Source of the DNA: Pogostemon cablin
Lineage: Eukaryota; Streptophyta; Magnoliopsida; Lamiales; Lamiaceae
Direction: 5' to 3'
Length of the DNA stretch: 64,000 nt
Assembly: GCA_023678885.1 (NCBI GenBank)
Contig: CM042954.1
Span: 4,214,198-4,278,197 of the forward strand
Part shown: one piece after another, positions 1 through 11,344 of the stretch
Position numbering within the stretch: position 1 is the stretch's first letter
Layout: every line of letters begins with the position of its first letter
Program-made: the position numbers and the translations under genes
The notes under the pieces: generated by a model
The model's database searches: none
What the model was told of the DNA's origin: nothing
What the model saw: only the letters and a program-made list of their open reading frames with translations

Positions 1-1020
1 AAACCTTACGAATATCAAAGGAGTGGCTATTATGATCAAAGACCTCAATCCTTCAATAATAGTGAATGCTATTATGAGGATGATGGGTATAATGGTGATG
101 AACATAGTTCGAAAGCTTCATTAGAGTCCTTGTTGAAACGGATGGAAATTAGTAATTTGATATTTCAACAAGGAATCCAACTGAGTCTTTGGAATTTGGA
201 GCGACAATGTAGCAAATTAAGGACTGAGGTTGAACGTTTGGTGGCGCAACTATGTGTAAATCAAGGGGAATGTCACGAGGAGACCACCCAAGATGAGAAT
301 TTGGAGATGGAGACCGAAATTGAGGAGGTTGAGTGTGCTTAAAATTCTGTAGAATTGGTGTAGAAAATTCTGGTGGCAGAAACTGACACTGAAGCCTTCA
401 GTGTCAGTTTTGTTGGAAACGAAAACGAGGTAAAGCTGCCTGAATCAATATCTACTAATTCTGATTCATTTTCATCTTCATACAGGTTGCCAAAGGTTGA
501 AGATCCTCAAGTAAATGAGGCAATTGATGTGTTTCAAATTGATGAGATTCATGACTCTTTTCTTGAGGCGATCAAGCAAATGTCCATTGAGCTTTGCACC
601 AAAAGGCTGACCAAAAATCATATTATTTTGAAGGGAGAGAACACTTCTCGCAAACCAATAAGATCATTATATTGGTATGAACATTTTACTCCTATTACGT
701 GAAAGGAAAGTGAACGTCGAGCCAACGACGTTAAGAAAAAGCGCTTATTGGGAGGCAACCCAACTTAAATTTTTATTTTATTTTTATTTATTTGATTTTT
801 CTTAATAAATAATCTTGTTCTTTTAGTGTGTCCTATTTTTCAGGAAGTGCTATGAAGTGAAGAAATGTTGATGTTGGTAATGTTTCTAGAGAAGGAGAAA
901 AATCCCAACTTGTGGTCAATCACATGAAGCTTAATTCGGTGACTTCTTTCCACTCTTGCACTTGATTTTCCCTTGAATTTTACTATATTTTGTTTGCTTG
1001 AGGGCAAGCAAAATAATTAG
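1..1020 (+). mobile_element. Ty3/gypsy-type element, 3' internal part (gag-like tail and pre-LTR region)
   Basis: The sequence enters the window in an open frame that runs from base 1 to the stop at 340-342. It is rich in Tyr, Asn and Gln, then has a helical stretch of Leu, Lys and Glu, which resembles the C-terminal tail of plant Ty3/gypsy gag. A second ORF (373-702) is acidic and of unknown function. The non-coding words that follow, GGAGGCAACCCAAC near 750 and GAGGGCAAGCAAAA near 1000, are familiar to me from the region just before the 3' LTR of Athila/Tat-type elements. No protease, RT or integrase lies between gag and these words, so the copy is either non-autonomous or internally deleted. 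Inference: derivative of a large gypsy element; the lineage is not certain. Confidence 0.55.
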
Positions 1021-1024
1021 GTGT

Positions 1025-2095
1025 GGGTAGGTTTGGTGTATTAAGTAGGGATTTGATTTGAAGAATTAAGCAGAGATTTGATTTGAAGAGGAAAATGAAA
1101 ACTTACCAAAGGGAGAAAAAATACAATGAACTTGGACAACTAAAAAAAGGAAGGTGATCAAGGAATTTAATTGGAGGAATTAATTTATGATTTTGTGGGA
1201 TTATATTATTCCACACATCCAGACACGCATCAGACACGATGGATAGAAGCAGAAGACAGATTGTGGCGAAATCATTGGAACAAGAGATAATCGGTTTCAT
1301 ATTTTTAATTTAGTTTAATTATGTAATTTTGTTTCTAGTCCAAGGATTGTGAACTTCTTGTTGATGAATTTACATATTTGATTAGAATTTAAATTACCAA
1401 CTTGTTTTATGAATTTATTTCGTGCTTAGCTTTGATGTTAATCTTGATTTTTCAATTGATTGTGTAGACTACCCCTCTCATATGTGATTGATTATTCAAT
1501 AGCTATTTTACATATTAAAATCCGTAATTATTATAATATTGTGAACCGAGTAGCAAAGTGAGGAAGTACCTCTTGAAATCATGAAATCTAAGTTGTATGA
1601 TTCGCTACCCCCATTTTCATAACCTAGTAGTCCTAATATCTAAATCTTAATGCATTGTCAAGTTCGAATCCATAGGGTCACTCGGCAATAGTTTAATCTA
1701 GAGGTTGTACCCTAGGTTATTAATCTTAAGGATATTTCGGGTTAATTTGGTCATACCATTAGCCTAGGAACTTGAGTTTAGGAACTTGTTGGGATTTTAG
1801 GAATTTAATACATGTGAATTAGGATATGAGGGGGGATCAAATCCTTGGACTAGGTTTTTAATTTAATTTGTTATCTTATTTTATTATTTTTGCACTTTAT
1901 GTTATTTATGTTTTCATGTTTATTAATTATTAGATCAATCCAATTCCCTCCTGTTACTTTCTTAGAAACACTTAAAATTCAATTAAAGTTCGATTTCTCC
2001 CTGTGGGTTCGACCCTTACTTACCCTACTACATTCTAGTGGGTTTGTTTGGAAATTACAAATCTTATTTTTGGGTGCCCGCGACAGCACACCACT
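1025..2095 (+). mobile_element. Putative 3' LTR of the gypsy-type element
   Basis: The block begins after a purine-rich stretch (GGTGTGGG) that could serve as a polypurine tract. It ends in a segment with CTCCCTGTGGGTTCGACCC and GCCCGCGACAGCACA. This 'ccctgtgg(g)ttcgaccc' wording is typical of the LTR 3' end of many plant Ty3/gypsy families. Exact LTR borders and a target duplication could not be fixed because the partner LTR is outside the window. Confidence 0.45.
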
Positions 2096-2309
2096 CTAAT
2101 TGCCTTTCAATCCATATCTCCGACTGCCTTTTTTAATTAGCTGTACAATTGAAGGAGTCGAGCGGAATCCACACTCTTGGTGATGACAAAGAATGTTAAC
2201 AGTTGGATAGGTTGGAGTGGCGGCGAAGAAGTTCCGGCTGGGTTTCTTCCACACTCCCTACCGCGGCAAAGACGACATTGTGGCTTAGATGTATAGTTAG
2301 ACAGTTAGG

Positions 2310-2510
2310 GTTTTTTAGTTTTTTGAACAATCTGGTTGGTTTCCGATTTGGCCGGTTCACCGGTTATTCTGATTTTGACCTGTCCAAGCCGGATTTTTCT
2401 GGTTTAACTACAAAAGCAATTTTATAGTATTTTTGGATCGATTCCAAGCCCAGTTCTCGGTTGGACCGGTTAAACCGGCCGATCCGGTTCGATTTTGAAA
2501 ACACTGATTT
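2310..2510. repeat. CCGGTT-rich dispersed repeat fragment
   Basis: About 200 bp dense in CCGGTT/AACCGG words (GGCCGGTTCACCGG, GGACCGGTTAAACCGG, CGATCCGGTTCG), ending in TTGAAAACACTG. The words are self-complementary, so the segment can fold. It resembles a common class of plant MITE-like repeats, but I see only one plausible terminus. Confidence 0.4.
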
Positions 2511-2526
2511 CAACAAGATTTTAACA

Positions 2527-3234
2527 GAAAAAAAGGGTAAAATATTTAATCACATAAGAGAAGTCAAATTCAACATTTAGAATACTCTAAAACTAGACTC
2601 TTCATAAGATTTCTTCAAAACTTTCAATCACGTTTTATAAATCAATTTCAACAAATCAGAAGCTTTCGATCACATTTTATACATCAATTTCAATAGAAAA
2701 AAATTGAAAAAATGTAATAACATAAAAGATTTCAAATTAACATTTGGAATATCCTAAAATAAAATCTTCATAAAATTTCATCAGAAACTTTCAATCATGT
2801 TTTATATGTTTTTTGTTTTAAAGGATATACACTCTAATTAATAAGGTATAATTTTTCATTGAAAAAGTTCAAGGGTATAAATTTTATACTAAATGGTATA
2901 ACATTTAACATTACATTCATATACTACTATCACATTTTATACATCAATTACTACAGGAAAAAAATCGAAAAAAAATTAATCACATAAGAGATTTCAAATT
3001 AACATTTGGAATACCCTAAAACCATAATCTTCATAAAATTTCATCAGAAACTTTCAACCACGTTTTATACGTTTTTGTTTTAAAGGATATACACTTTAAT
3101 TAATAAGGTATAATTTTTTCATTGAAAAAATATACTGAATTATAAATAGTATGAATGTAGTATTAAATGTTATACCATTTAGTATAAAAATTTATACTAT
3201 TGGACTTTTTCAATGAAAAATTATACCTTATTAA
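2527..3234. repeat. AT-rich repeat block with 261-bp direct repeats and an 84-bp inverted repeat
   Basis: About 170 bp starting at 2697 recurs at 2958 (period near 261), with a weaker partial unit starting at 2527. The segment 2838-2921 is repeated in inverted orientation at 3150-3234 with only a few mismatches. A third, direct copy of its first 30 bp lies at 3098-3130. The inverted arms could form a long hairpin. Nothing here codes for protein. Confidence 0.7.
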
Positions 3235-4586
3235 TTTGTTTTTTTTTCTTTTATACATGTATGCATTCATAATATATTCTTTTTAGTTTCATATAATTTT
3301 TTTGAAATTTCCCAAACCAGCATATAATGTTTTAATAACGTGAAATAATGTCATAATGTATGGAAAGGTGGAAAGAATATAATTATTGAGATTTTAATAT
3401 GCCACGTATATAATATATATTTCTTAGTTAGTACATAAGGACAAGAATTAGTTTAGTCATTTTTTTAATGGAAGATTATTTATTTATTTTTTTAAAATAT
3501 TAAAAAAATGTATAAGATTGAACATGAAAAACTCTATGTTTTTATATTATTTTTCTTAAATTTTATATGAATATGAGATTCACAACATGTGCGAAATAGA
3601 TTAAAATAATAGAAACATGCCCAATTCAATAGAAACATGCGCAACTTATGATATAATAAATATTTTACACAAAGTTCTAAAATATATGTATTTTTCTATA
3701 ATCCACATCAATATTCTATAAAAAGTTATAGAAACTTACATGAATTGACTCATTTGTGTAGTGTATATGCTTATATATGTTCACACATGTACATTTATAT
3801 AATCATTTCCTAATTAGTAGTACATCCATGCGTTGTACAGGTTATTATAATATTAAATAACTGGCTATTTGTACCCCCAAAAGTACTAAACATACCTCAT
3901 AAAAAAATTAACTAAAATATCCCTAATTAATAAGACTAAAATATCCTTTTTAATCAATAACGTAAATATGTTCGGTTATATAAATCGAATAAATCTGCTT
4001 TGTCAGTTATAGCATCCGAACAACAGAACACTAAAATTTGTTCGATTGCAGTGCCCGAACAATACCGATCTCTCTCTCTTCTCTCACTCTTTTCTCTCAC
4101 TCTTTTGCACAAACAAACACACGCACATCAATGGCAATGGCCGGAGAGAAGACAACACATTTGCTGATTGATGAGTTGGACATCCGGATACCTACCATTA
4201 GAAATATTGATTTTCTAAAGTATTTTTGATATCTATCCTTGTTAATGATTCCAACCACTTAATCACCATCTCTCTTCTGTTTGTATCATTATTTCCTTTC
4301 AGCTTCAACTGCAATTCTCTTGCGTATTTCAAAGGTTGTATTGAATTAATTGGCTCATTGCACGAAAAGAAATTCTTGTTCTTCGTATGATGCTTCCAGA
4401 AGTAGTGTTTACACTTGGTCACAACCAGATCACATGATTCTTCTAAGTTGCGTTTGCATCGTCGTAAATGAATCATCAAAAGAATAATCCAAATAGGTCC
4501 AAATAATTCCAAATCTATCTTTCAATCCAAAAAAGAAAATCGTCAGATGATTAAAGCAACGAGCAATCAAATCATTGGAAATTAAG
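3235..4586. other. AT-rich intergenic sequence
   Basis: No supportable gene. A CT-rich stretch at 4067-4107 precedes a short ORF starting at 4131 (MAMAGEKTTHLLIDEL...) that looks like a 5' leader and start. It stops at 4227 without a recognisable domain or a downstream exon, so I do not call it a gene. Confidence 0.5.
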
Positions 4587-5250
4587 ATAGATTTGAAATT
4601 CTTGGAATCATGGTGTAACTGAAGTTGTAAGAGTTCGTGTTTTCCTTCCCGATACTTGCCTTAGTTTCCCCAAAATAAAGACTAAATTTCAATCAGATCA
4701 AAATCAAGCTTTAACTCGTCACTATAGCTATGGATTGTCAAATAATATTGTTGTTTCTAGCAGCAATGGCGTGGCTATGAAGCTTGCTCAAAATGTTGAT
4801 AGCAATCTTCGAAGATGCATCTATGGAGGTAGTATCGATGATGCGAATTTGAAATCAGAAAATGGGATTTATGTAGGGTATAATCTGATTGGGAATAACT
4901 TTCAGAGATTGTCGGTGATGCTGAAATTTGATGGTGGGGATTTTGTTAGTGGAATCAATGATTCAGTGGCGAATGATTTCTTATTTAGGCGGATTGCAAG
5001 ATTGTGCGATGTGATTGTTTTGGCTGTGGGATACAGATTGGCCCTTTGAAGATGGGTTGAAGTACTACATTAGCTTTTGAATCAGACAACTTTAGTTCAA
5101 TGTAGCAAGTCATCCGGAAGTTCGAAGGGAGAAAAGAAAGATTTGAGGAGGTCGGGGAGTAAATGACATGTTACTGATGGCACCTTGAAATGCTTGGAAT
5201 CTATGTATTTCATTGGCTTCAGAAACTGCAGTCTTGAAATGATCTATCGT
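4587..5250 (+). pseudogene. Carboxylesterase (CXE/GID1-like alpha/beta hydrolase) pseudogene fragment
   Basis: One frame open from 4587 to 5048 reads VRVFLPDTCL, then LKFDGGDFVSG, NDSVANDF, RRIARLCDVIV and VAVGYRLAL-like text. This is the order seen in plant carboxylesterases of the CXE11/CXE16 type: sugar-loop strand, HGGGF oxyanion motif, then the strand ending in GYRLAPE. The oxyanion motif is damaged (DGGDF for HGGGF). After GYRLA the frame stops at 5047-5049, where related proteins continue with about ten residues before 'FEDGLK'. Beyond the break, out-of-frame fragments still match the family as far as about 5170. The nucleophile Ser and the catalytic Asp/His region are absent. The upstream exon(s) are missing. 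The motif damage, truncation and frameshifts make this a non-functional relic. Confidence 0.75.
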
Positions 5251-5490
5251 TGGTAGATTAAAACATGAAATTGGTATAATAGTCAGAGAAATTTTTTAAA
5301 GCATTTTATTATAGGATTATCGTTATTTATATTTATTTTTAATAGTTTGATCTCTACGAATATGTTTAAGCTTGTCTCATCCGATTTTGGTATGGTTAGA
5401 ATTTTGTTGTAGTATTATTTCTTTATTTATATTTTTAATTATCTCGTATATGTTTTGCACAAAAATAATTATAAATATTATTATCTAGTA

Positions 5491-5761
5491 CTCCATCCGT
5501 CCTGCTGATAAGAATCCATTTGCTTTTTTGCACGTGGATTAAGGAGTATAAAAAATATTTTAAAGTGTAATGAGGTGAGAGAAATAATATTTTAATGTAA
5601 AATGTGTAGTTGTATTAATATTGAGTGTATGCTCCATGTGTCGTGGGTTTGAGTATATTAATATTATTGTGTGTGTCACATCAACCCAAAAAGAAAATGA
5701 ATACTTTGTATTGGGACGGACCAAAATGACAAATGAGCACTTATCAAGGGGATAGAGGGAG
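5491..5761. mobile_element. Stowaway-type MITE
   Basis: TA-flanked element. The left end is CTCCATCCGTCCTG and the right end GATAGAGGGAG, which are complementary to each other in the Stowaway manner. The interior contains the GCACGTGGATTAAGGAGTAT word found in other copies in this window (18529, 53598). About 271 bp. Confidence 0.8.
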
Positions 5762-5763
5762 TA

Positions 5764-6640
5764 TTGATTTTCTTTCTTTTATTTTCTATATCCTCCCAAC
5801 CTTTTGGTTATATATTTCCAATATAAGATCAGTTTCTAATGATTTCATTATTCTTTTTGTGTATGGGACCTACACAAAACGATTAAACTATCTCCATGTG
5901 ACCCTCCTAACATTCTAATACAACTATCTATTATACATTTAAATATATATTCCTTAATTACCTTGCTAGAAGCACATATAATCATTAGGACGGAATAGAG
6001 AGAGTATTATTATTATTTTTTTTATATTGTGTAGTTGTAGAAATAGAATTTAATGTGAGCATGAACCAATTTTTTTAGATTTGTTAAAAAATTTCGACTG
6101 CCCATCATTCTACCAGGTGGAGATTTGTTTGCCATTCAACATTAGAACAAAAACAATTGCTTCAGTAGATATTCACCATTTTGGTTAGTTTCCATTGGTC
6201 ATTCTATGAATCTAGTAGTTAATAATTGTTATAAATTCCATATAGGTGGCAGTATTGTAGGGGGTTTTTTTTAATTTGTAAATGATGAAACTAACTCCAT
6301 AACCATTTAGTAACTGCTTTTATTTTCCTGCAGATGATTTATACAATTGAAACAGTCTTTTGATTTTGTGCCTATCCTGTTAAATACGAATCCTTCTATT
6401 AACTTCAATTGTTAAATTATTATTGTTAAAAAATGTAGTTAAGATTCGATAAAGCAGTAAAAAGTAACCAAATTTAATCACCACAAATCACACAATTTTG
6501 AAATCAGTGCATTAGGACTTGAACCATTAAATTTATTTGACCCAAAAAAATCTGAATGCATAGGGAAAATTAACTCCATACAAATTTAGGTGAAAGACAT
6601 ACATGATCGTGCATCAAGAAGATGATTACCATACAAATCA
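5764..6640. other. Intergenic, no gene seen
   Basis: AT-rich sequence. Short ORFs here have no recognisable content. Confidence 0.5.
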
Positions 6641-6686
6641 AGGATAAATTCATTTATGTTTTTCACTTTCCAGAGCTTGGAAGCTG

Positions 6687-6840
6687 TTACTTTCTAAACA
6701 TTTCTGAATACCCCATTGAACACAACGTTCTTACACCTACCTGTGGACCGATCATTAGTATCACAAAGCATTATTTTCAAGTCTTTCCTTGTTGTAACTC
6801 TAGATACAACAACGTAGAGTTGACCTCTTTTTTTATTAAT
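6687..6840 (-). pseudogene. Helitron Pif1-like helicase, C-terminal fragment
   Basis: On the minus strand the frame reads RGQLYVVVSRVTTRKDLK, then LCDTNDRSTG, RCKNVVFNGVF and a natural stop at 6689-6691. This is the C-terminal signature of the Pif1 helicase domain of plant Helitron RepHel proteins ('QLYVAVSRVT..GLKIL', then 'NVVYKEVF'). In the full protein it is preceded by helicase motifs I-V. Here everything upstream of about residue -50 is missing and replaced by the AT-rich repeat that starts at 6861. The reading frame of the remnant is intact, so the truncation is by rearrangement rather than by slow decay. Not functional alone. Confidence 0.75.
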
Positions 6841-7397
6841 AAATTAAGAAAGAGAAGAAATAGTTAATATTAATGAGAATTGTGTGTAATATCATTGAAA
6901 TATGTGAAAGAATGGATATTATGTTAGAACGTGCGTAAATAATGGGTATGGTGTATCTTTTACTACTTTTAATAAAATGAAAGTTTGAAATAAAATAATA
7001 AAAAGAGAAAGTGTGTAAATATTTTTAACAAAACTTATAAAAAATTGATTATTAAATTATTTTTTTATTTTTTTTGGCGCACATGCTGTTTAAATAATAT
7101 TATTTTGCCATGGTATAAGGTAATTTGAAAAATATTATTTATTTAGTGTAATATAATTAATGTTAATGTAAGTTATTTTTTTGAATTATGATAATTTAGT
7201 ATTATTTGATAATAAAGTAGTATATTGTGTTTTTTAAATAAAATGATAATTTTTAATTAAAATCTATTATTATAGGGATATAAGTAAAGTGAATTTTTTT
7301 AAATGGAAGTTTAAATTTGAAGTTGGGATGTTGTAGGAAGTTTTTATTATTCAACTAATTTATTTTATAATTTATTTATTAGTTATAAAATTATGTA

Positions 7398-7662
7398 CTC
7401 CCTCCGTCCCGGAGAAGTTGGTATAATTTTTTTGGGCACGGAGATTAAGGAGTATAATAATTTAATGTAAAGTGAAATAAAGTAAAGTGAGAGAAATAAT
7501 ATTTAATGTGTAGTGAGTAGTTGTATTAGAGGTGATATGTGGGGCCCATGAGAATAGATTAATTATTTTTGTGTGGGTCTCATGTATTAAAAAGGAAATG
7601 TGTTAACTTTAGTGAGACAAACCAAAAAGAAAAGTGTGTTAATTTCTATGGGACGGAGGGAG
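7398..7662. mobile_element. Stowaway MITE (in repeat unit 1)
   Basis: Perfect terminal motif CTCCCTCCGTCCC at the left and GGGACGGAGGGAG at the right, flanked by TA on both sides. 265 bp. The equivalent site in repeat unit 3 (around 9806) is uninterrupted. Confidence 0.92.
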
Positions 7663-8023
7663 TATTATTTTTTAAAGTAAGTAATTTTTTATTTTTTTAT
7701 AATAATAATTGAAAATAAACTTGTTAATTTGTTGTTTTTATAAAAATAATTTAATTTAAATATAAATAGTTAATATTAATGAAAATTGTGTGTAAAGTCA
7801 TTGCAATGTTTGAGAAAATAGGTATTATGTTAGTATGTGTGTAAATAGTGAGTATTATTATGATGTATCATTTAACATTTTTAATAAAATGAAAGGTTGT
7901 GAAATAAAATAAAAAGAGAAAGCGTTAAAATATTTCTAACAAAACTTTAAATTAATTAGTAAAGTGTCTTTTGATTTTATTTTATTTTTAATTTTGTTTT
8001 GCACACATGGTATTTAAATAATA

Positions 8024-8249
8024 CTCCCTCCGTCCCAATTAAAGAGAGTCTTTTTTTTATTTTGGACATCCCACCTAAAGGGTCCTCTTTCATTTTCTAT
8101 ACACATGAGACCCACATACACCCACTAATACAATTAAAATATGGGATTCACACTCCCACTAATACAATTACTATTACACATTAAAAAATAATACTCTTTA
8201 ACTTACGTGCAAAAAAGCAAAAGATCATCTTTTGATGGGACGGAGGGAG
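8024..8249. mobile_element. Stowaway MITE (in repeat unit 2)
   Basis: Ends CTCCCTCCGTCCCAAT and GATGGGACGGAGGGAG with TA duplications, 226 bp. Repeat unit 1 at about 7085-7110 has the same flanks with no insertion. The interior (GAGACCCACATACACCCAC) is shared with the copies at 18529 (opposite orientation) and 41510. Confidence 0.92.
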
Positions 8250-8806
8250 TATTATTTTGCCCATGGTAAAAGGTAATTCGAAAAATAGTTATTTATTTAG
8301 TATTAAATAATTAGTGTCAATGTAAGTTACTTTGCATTATGATAATTTAGTAAACACTATTAAAGTATGAGACGGGTTATTTATGAGTTTCTAGTGAGAT
8401 GGGTTATTTATGAGATGTGTGTGAGACGAGTCAATCCATCATTTATTATGCTTATTATATAGATAAAGTATGTTTAATGATTGTTAAAGTATATTTTCTA
8501 AAGCATATGTAAGTTACTTTTTGAATTATAATGTTAAAATAAGATGATAATTTGGAATCTATTATCATAGGTATATAAGTAAAGCGTTTTTTTAAATAAA
8601 AAAAGTTGAAGTTGGCATGTCATAATGAGTTTTTAGTATTCAAAAAATATTTATTTATTTAGTATTAAATGTAAGTTATTTTTTAAATTATGATAATTTA
8701 GTATTTAATATTAAATAGGTGTGTTACGGGGGTTAAAATAAATGATAATTTTAAATTAAAATATATTATTATTGAGATATAAATAAAGTGTATTTTTTAA
8801 TGGAAG

Positions 8807-9727
8807 TGTAACACCCCGATATTTCATAACTATATATATTTTTTGCAAGTTTTACCTTTAAATAAAAAGACTTTATAAATATATTATATCTTAATTATTA
8901 AGTATTACATGTTTATGACAATATAATAATAAGATAGGATGATGTCTATCTATAATAAATTGATAAGATTAGATGATGTCTATTCATAATAAATGGATAG
9001 GATTGGAAAATGTCTATCTATAATAAATGAATAGGATAGGATAATATCTATTCTTAATGATAGGATTGGATGATGTTTATCCATACATATTAAATATATA
9101 AAAAAGGATAGGCGGTGGATTAATCCACCCACCCCTCCATACTCACTTATATATACCTATTTAACCAATTTGAAACAAAGAAAGGACGAAACAGGAGAGA
9201 AGGGTTGGGGGGGAGAGAAGAGAGAGAAGAGAAAGAAGGAAGAATTCGACCACGTCAGTTTGTTGTCCTGATGTCCTACATTTTTAGAGACACTTGCAAG
9301 ATGGGGAATTTATTTGTCATTTATTTATACTGCTCGTAAGTTATGTTATATGAATATGCATGGATTAATTATGATATTTCACGGGTAATGAGTTGCGATG
9401 TCTTACCAATTTAATGTTCATATGGAATCGTTAAGGGATTCCAAAAAGTTATGTTTTCACGAGATGTTCAAGTATGTGAGTATTTCGTTTCTTGCGTGTA
9501 CGTATTTAATCATTGACATATATTATTTTCCACTGAGCTGTGGTTTGCTCACCCCCTTCCACTCCAAACCCTTTTCAGGTAAAGGTTACGTCGTCGTACT
9601 GGGGGCGAATGCGTTGCGTGAAAGCTTTTCAATGATTTGTAATATTTTTTTTGTTCATGTCCCCACTGAGATGAATATTAACAAGGAAAATCTCCTCTTC
9701 TACTTAATGAAAATTTGGGGCGTGACA
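8807..9727 (+). mobile_element. Solo LTR, Ty3/gypsy-like (TGTAACACCCC...GGGGCGTGACA)
   Basis: A 921-bp block starting TGTAACACCCCGATATTTC and ending GGGGCGTGACA. It is flanked on both sides by GGAAG (8802-8806 and 9728-9732), a perfect 5-bp target duplication. There is no internal region, PBS or second LTR. TGTAACACCCC starts are typical of chromovirus (Tekay/Del-like) LTRs. The segment near 9535-9620 (GTGGTTTGCTCACCC ... TTTTCAGGTAAAGG) is conserved with the second solo LTR at 10417. Product of LTR-LTR recombination. Confidence 0.85.
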
Positions 9728-9890
9728 GGAAGGTAAAATTGAAGTTTTTTTCAGTATTTAACTAATTTATTTTATAATATTTTTATTAATTAAAAAATTT
9801 TGTATTATTAATTAAAGCAAGTCAATTTTTATATTTTACCACGTAATTGAAAATTAATTTGTTAATCTGTTTGTCACCATTTCTCTCTTT

Positions 9891-10416
9891 TTTTTATTTA
9901 AAGGAAAAAGGTGAGATTATTTTGAAAATAATCGATTTATCTCTACACATTCAAATATATTATTTTAATTTCTCGAAATATAAACTATTTATTTTATTTA
10001 TTAAAAAAAGTTTCATGAAGTAATATAGTCCATCGTTTTATCTATTTAATATTCTTACATTCCATGGGGAGACTGTTTAAATACTCCTAGTTAAATTAAC
10101 TCAATTATCAATTGCTTCTACAATTCATATATATCCACTTAACAAAGTTTGGATAATTTTTACGTGTATTTAGACCTTTTCTTGCTGAGTTAGGGTGAGT
10201 TTATCTGACATGTTGTTAAGTGAGACGTATCCGATATGTTGTTGAGTGAGTCGTCGAACGAATGCAGTTGACACCTAAATCCCATCGTATTGATGAACAA
10301 CAATGAGTCTACTGAATGAAAATATAATATAACCTAACCGAAGATTTTGCTGAAGAAATTGAAATGGGTGAAATACTTAAATGTCATCAAATTAAATAGC
10401 TTACCTCGGCTCGAAT
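9891..10416. other. Intergenic, no gene seen
   Basis: AT-rich. Contains one small word repeat (GAGTGAGTCGTCG, GTGAGACGTATCCG near 10210-10260) of no clear meaning. Confidence 0.5.
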
Positions 10417-11298
10417 TGTAACGTCCCAATATTCAGTTATAATAATAATAATAAAATAATAATAATAAAACAAAAACAATAAAAAAATATTAGATAAGAA
10501 TAGATTATGTGGCAATATTGAAACCACAAAACTATTACTCTAATTTACCTACACGTATACTAGTATGTATTATTATATTAATTAAAGTTGTGGTTAGTAT
10601 TATAAACATGTGTAATAATCCATAAAGGATAAGTATGAGTGAGATAATCAAACATGTATATATATTCACTCCTCTTGAATGCATTCATGTCAACTTAATA
10701 ACGGGAAATTGATAGAGAGATAATATAAGAAAAAAAAAGCTAGAAGTTATTTCAAACAGTTTAACTATAATACTTTTCCAGAGACACTAGCAGGTAGGGG
10801 TAATTTCTACTATTCATCAAGTATTATTACATTTTATATTTATGATTGCTATTGTTAATATGTGTACGTAATAGATATGTATATATTATTAGAATATATT
10901 TTCACAGTGCAGTTCGATGCTAATTGATATATTGCTGGACACAGCCGAAGTCGGTGCTAATTGATATATTAGCGGACTTTGAGTCGTCGCTGACACATAT
11001 TTTATCGACTGCCACGTTATATTGTTTAACTATGTATATATTTTTCTCACTATATATATATATATATATATTAGTAAATGCAATCATTGAAGTCACTGCT
11101 ACGGTGCTGTGGTTTGCTCACCCTTTTCACTTTAAATCTTTTTCAGGTAGAGGCTACAACAGCGTACTAGAGGCGGATGCGTTACATGAAAACTTTTTAT
11201 TAATGTGTTGCGCCAATAATCTTTTTACATAATTTTTAATGATTTGTAATATTTAATCATTTTATTAAATATTTAACCATTAAAACTGGGGCGTGACA
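10417..11298 (+). mobile_element. Second solo LTR of the same family
   Basis: An 882-bp block starting TGTAACGTCCCAATATTC and ending GGGGCGTGACA. It is flanked by the perfect 5-bp duplication CGAAT (10412-10416 and 11299-11303). The conserved segment GTGGTTTGCTCACCC ... TTTTTCAGGTAGAGG at 11110-11150 aligns with the 8807 copy. Interior (AAT)n and (AT)n runs at 10440-10470 and 11053-11072. More diverged from the 8807 copy in its first 500 bp than in its last 250. Confidence 0.85.
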
Positions 11299-11344
11299 CG
11301 AATGCTTGGGAATGATTGAGCTCCCTACATCAGTGGTTTGTCTT

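Larger units (their letters stand above)
6861..9890. repeat. Roughly threefold AT-rich tandem repeat interrupted by MITEs and a solo LTR
   Basis: The unit starting TAGTTAATATTAATGA at 6861 restarts at 7767. A third, partial unit runs from about 8643 to 9890. Shared words include 'tttaaataatattattttgcc', 'ggtaatttgaaaaatatt', 'taattttaaattaaaat', and 'caactaatttattttataat'. Without insertions the first unit is about 640 bp. Unit 2 also carries 150 bp not present in unit 1 (8342-8500) with three GACGGGTT/GATGGGTTATTTATGAG words. Each unit has a different insertion, so the other units serve as empty sites. No coding capacity. Confidence 0.75.

Noticed and set aside
4198..4512. 104-codon minus-strand ORF upstream of the carboxylesterase relic
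   Set aside because: No recognisable domain, AT-rich, no splice or promoter context. Kept as unassigned intergenic sequence.
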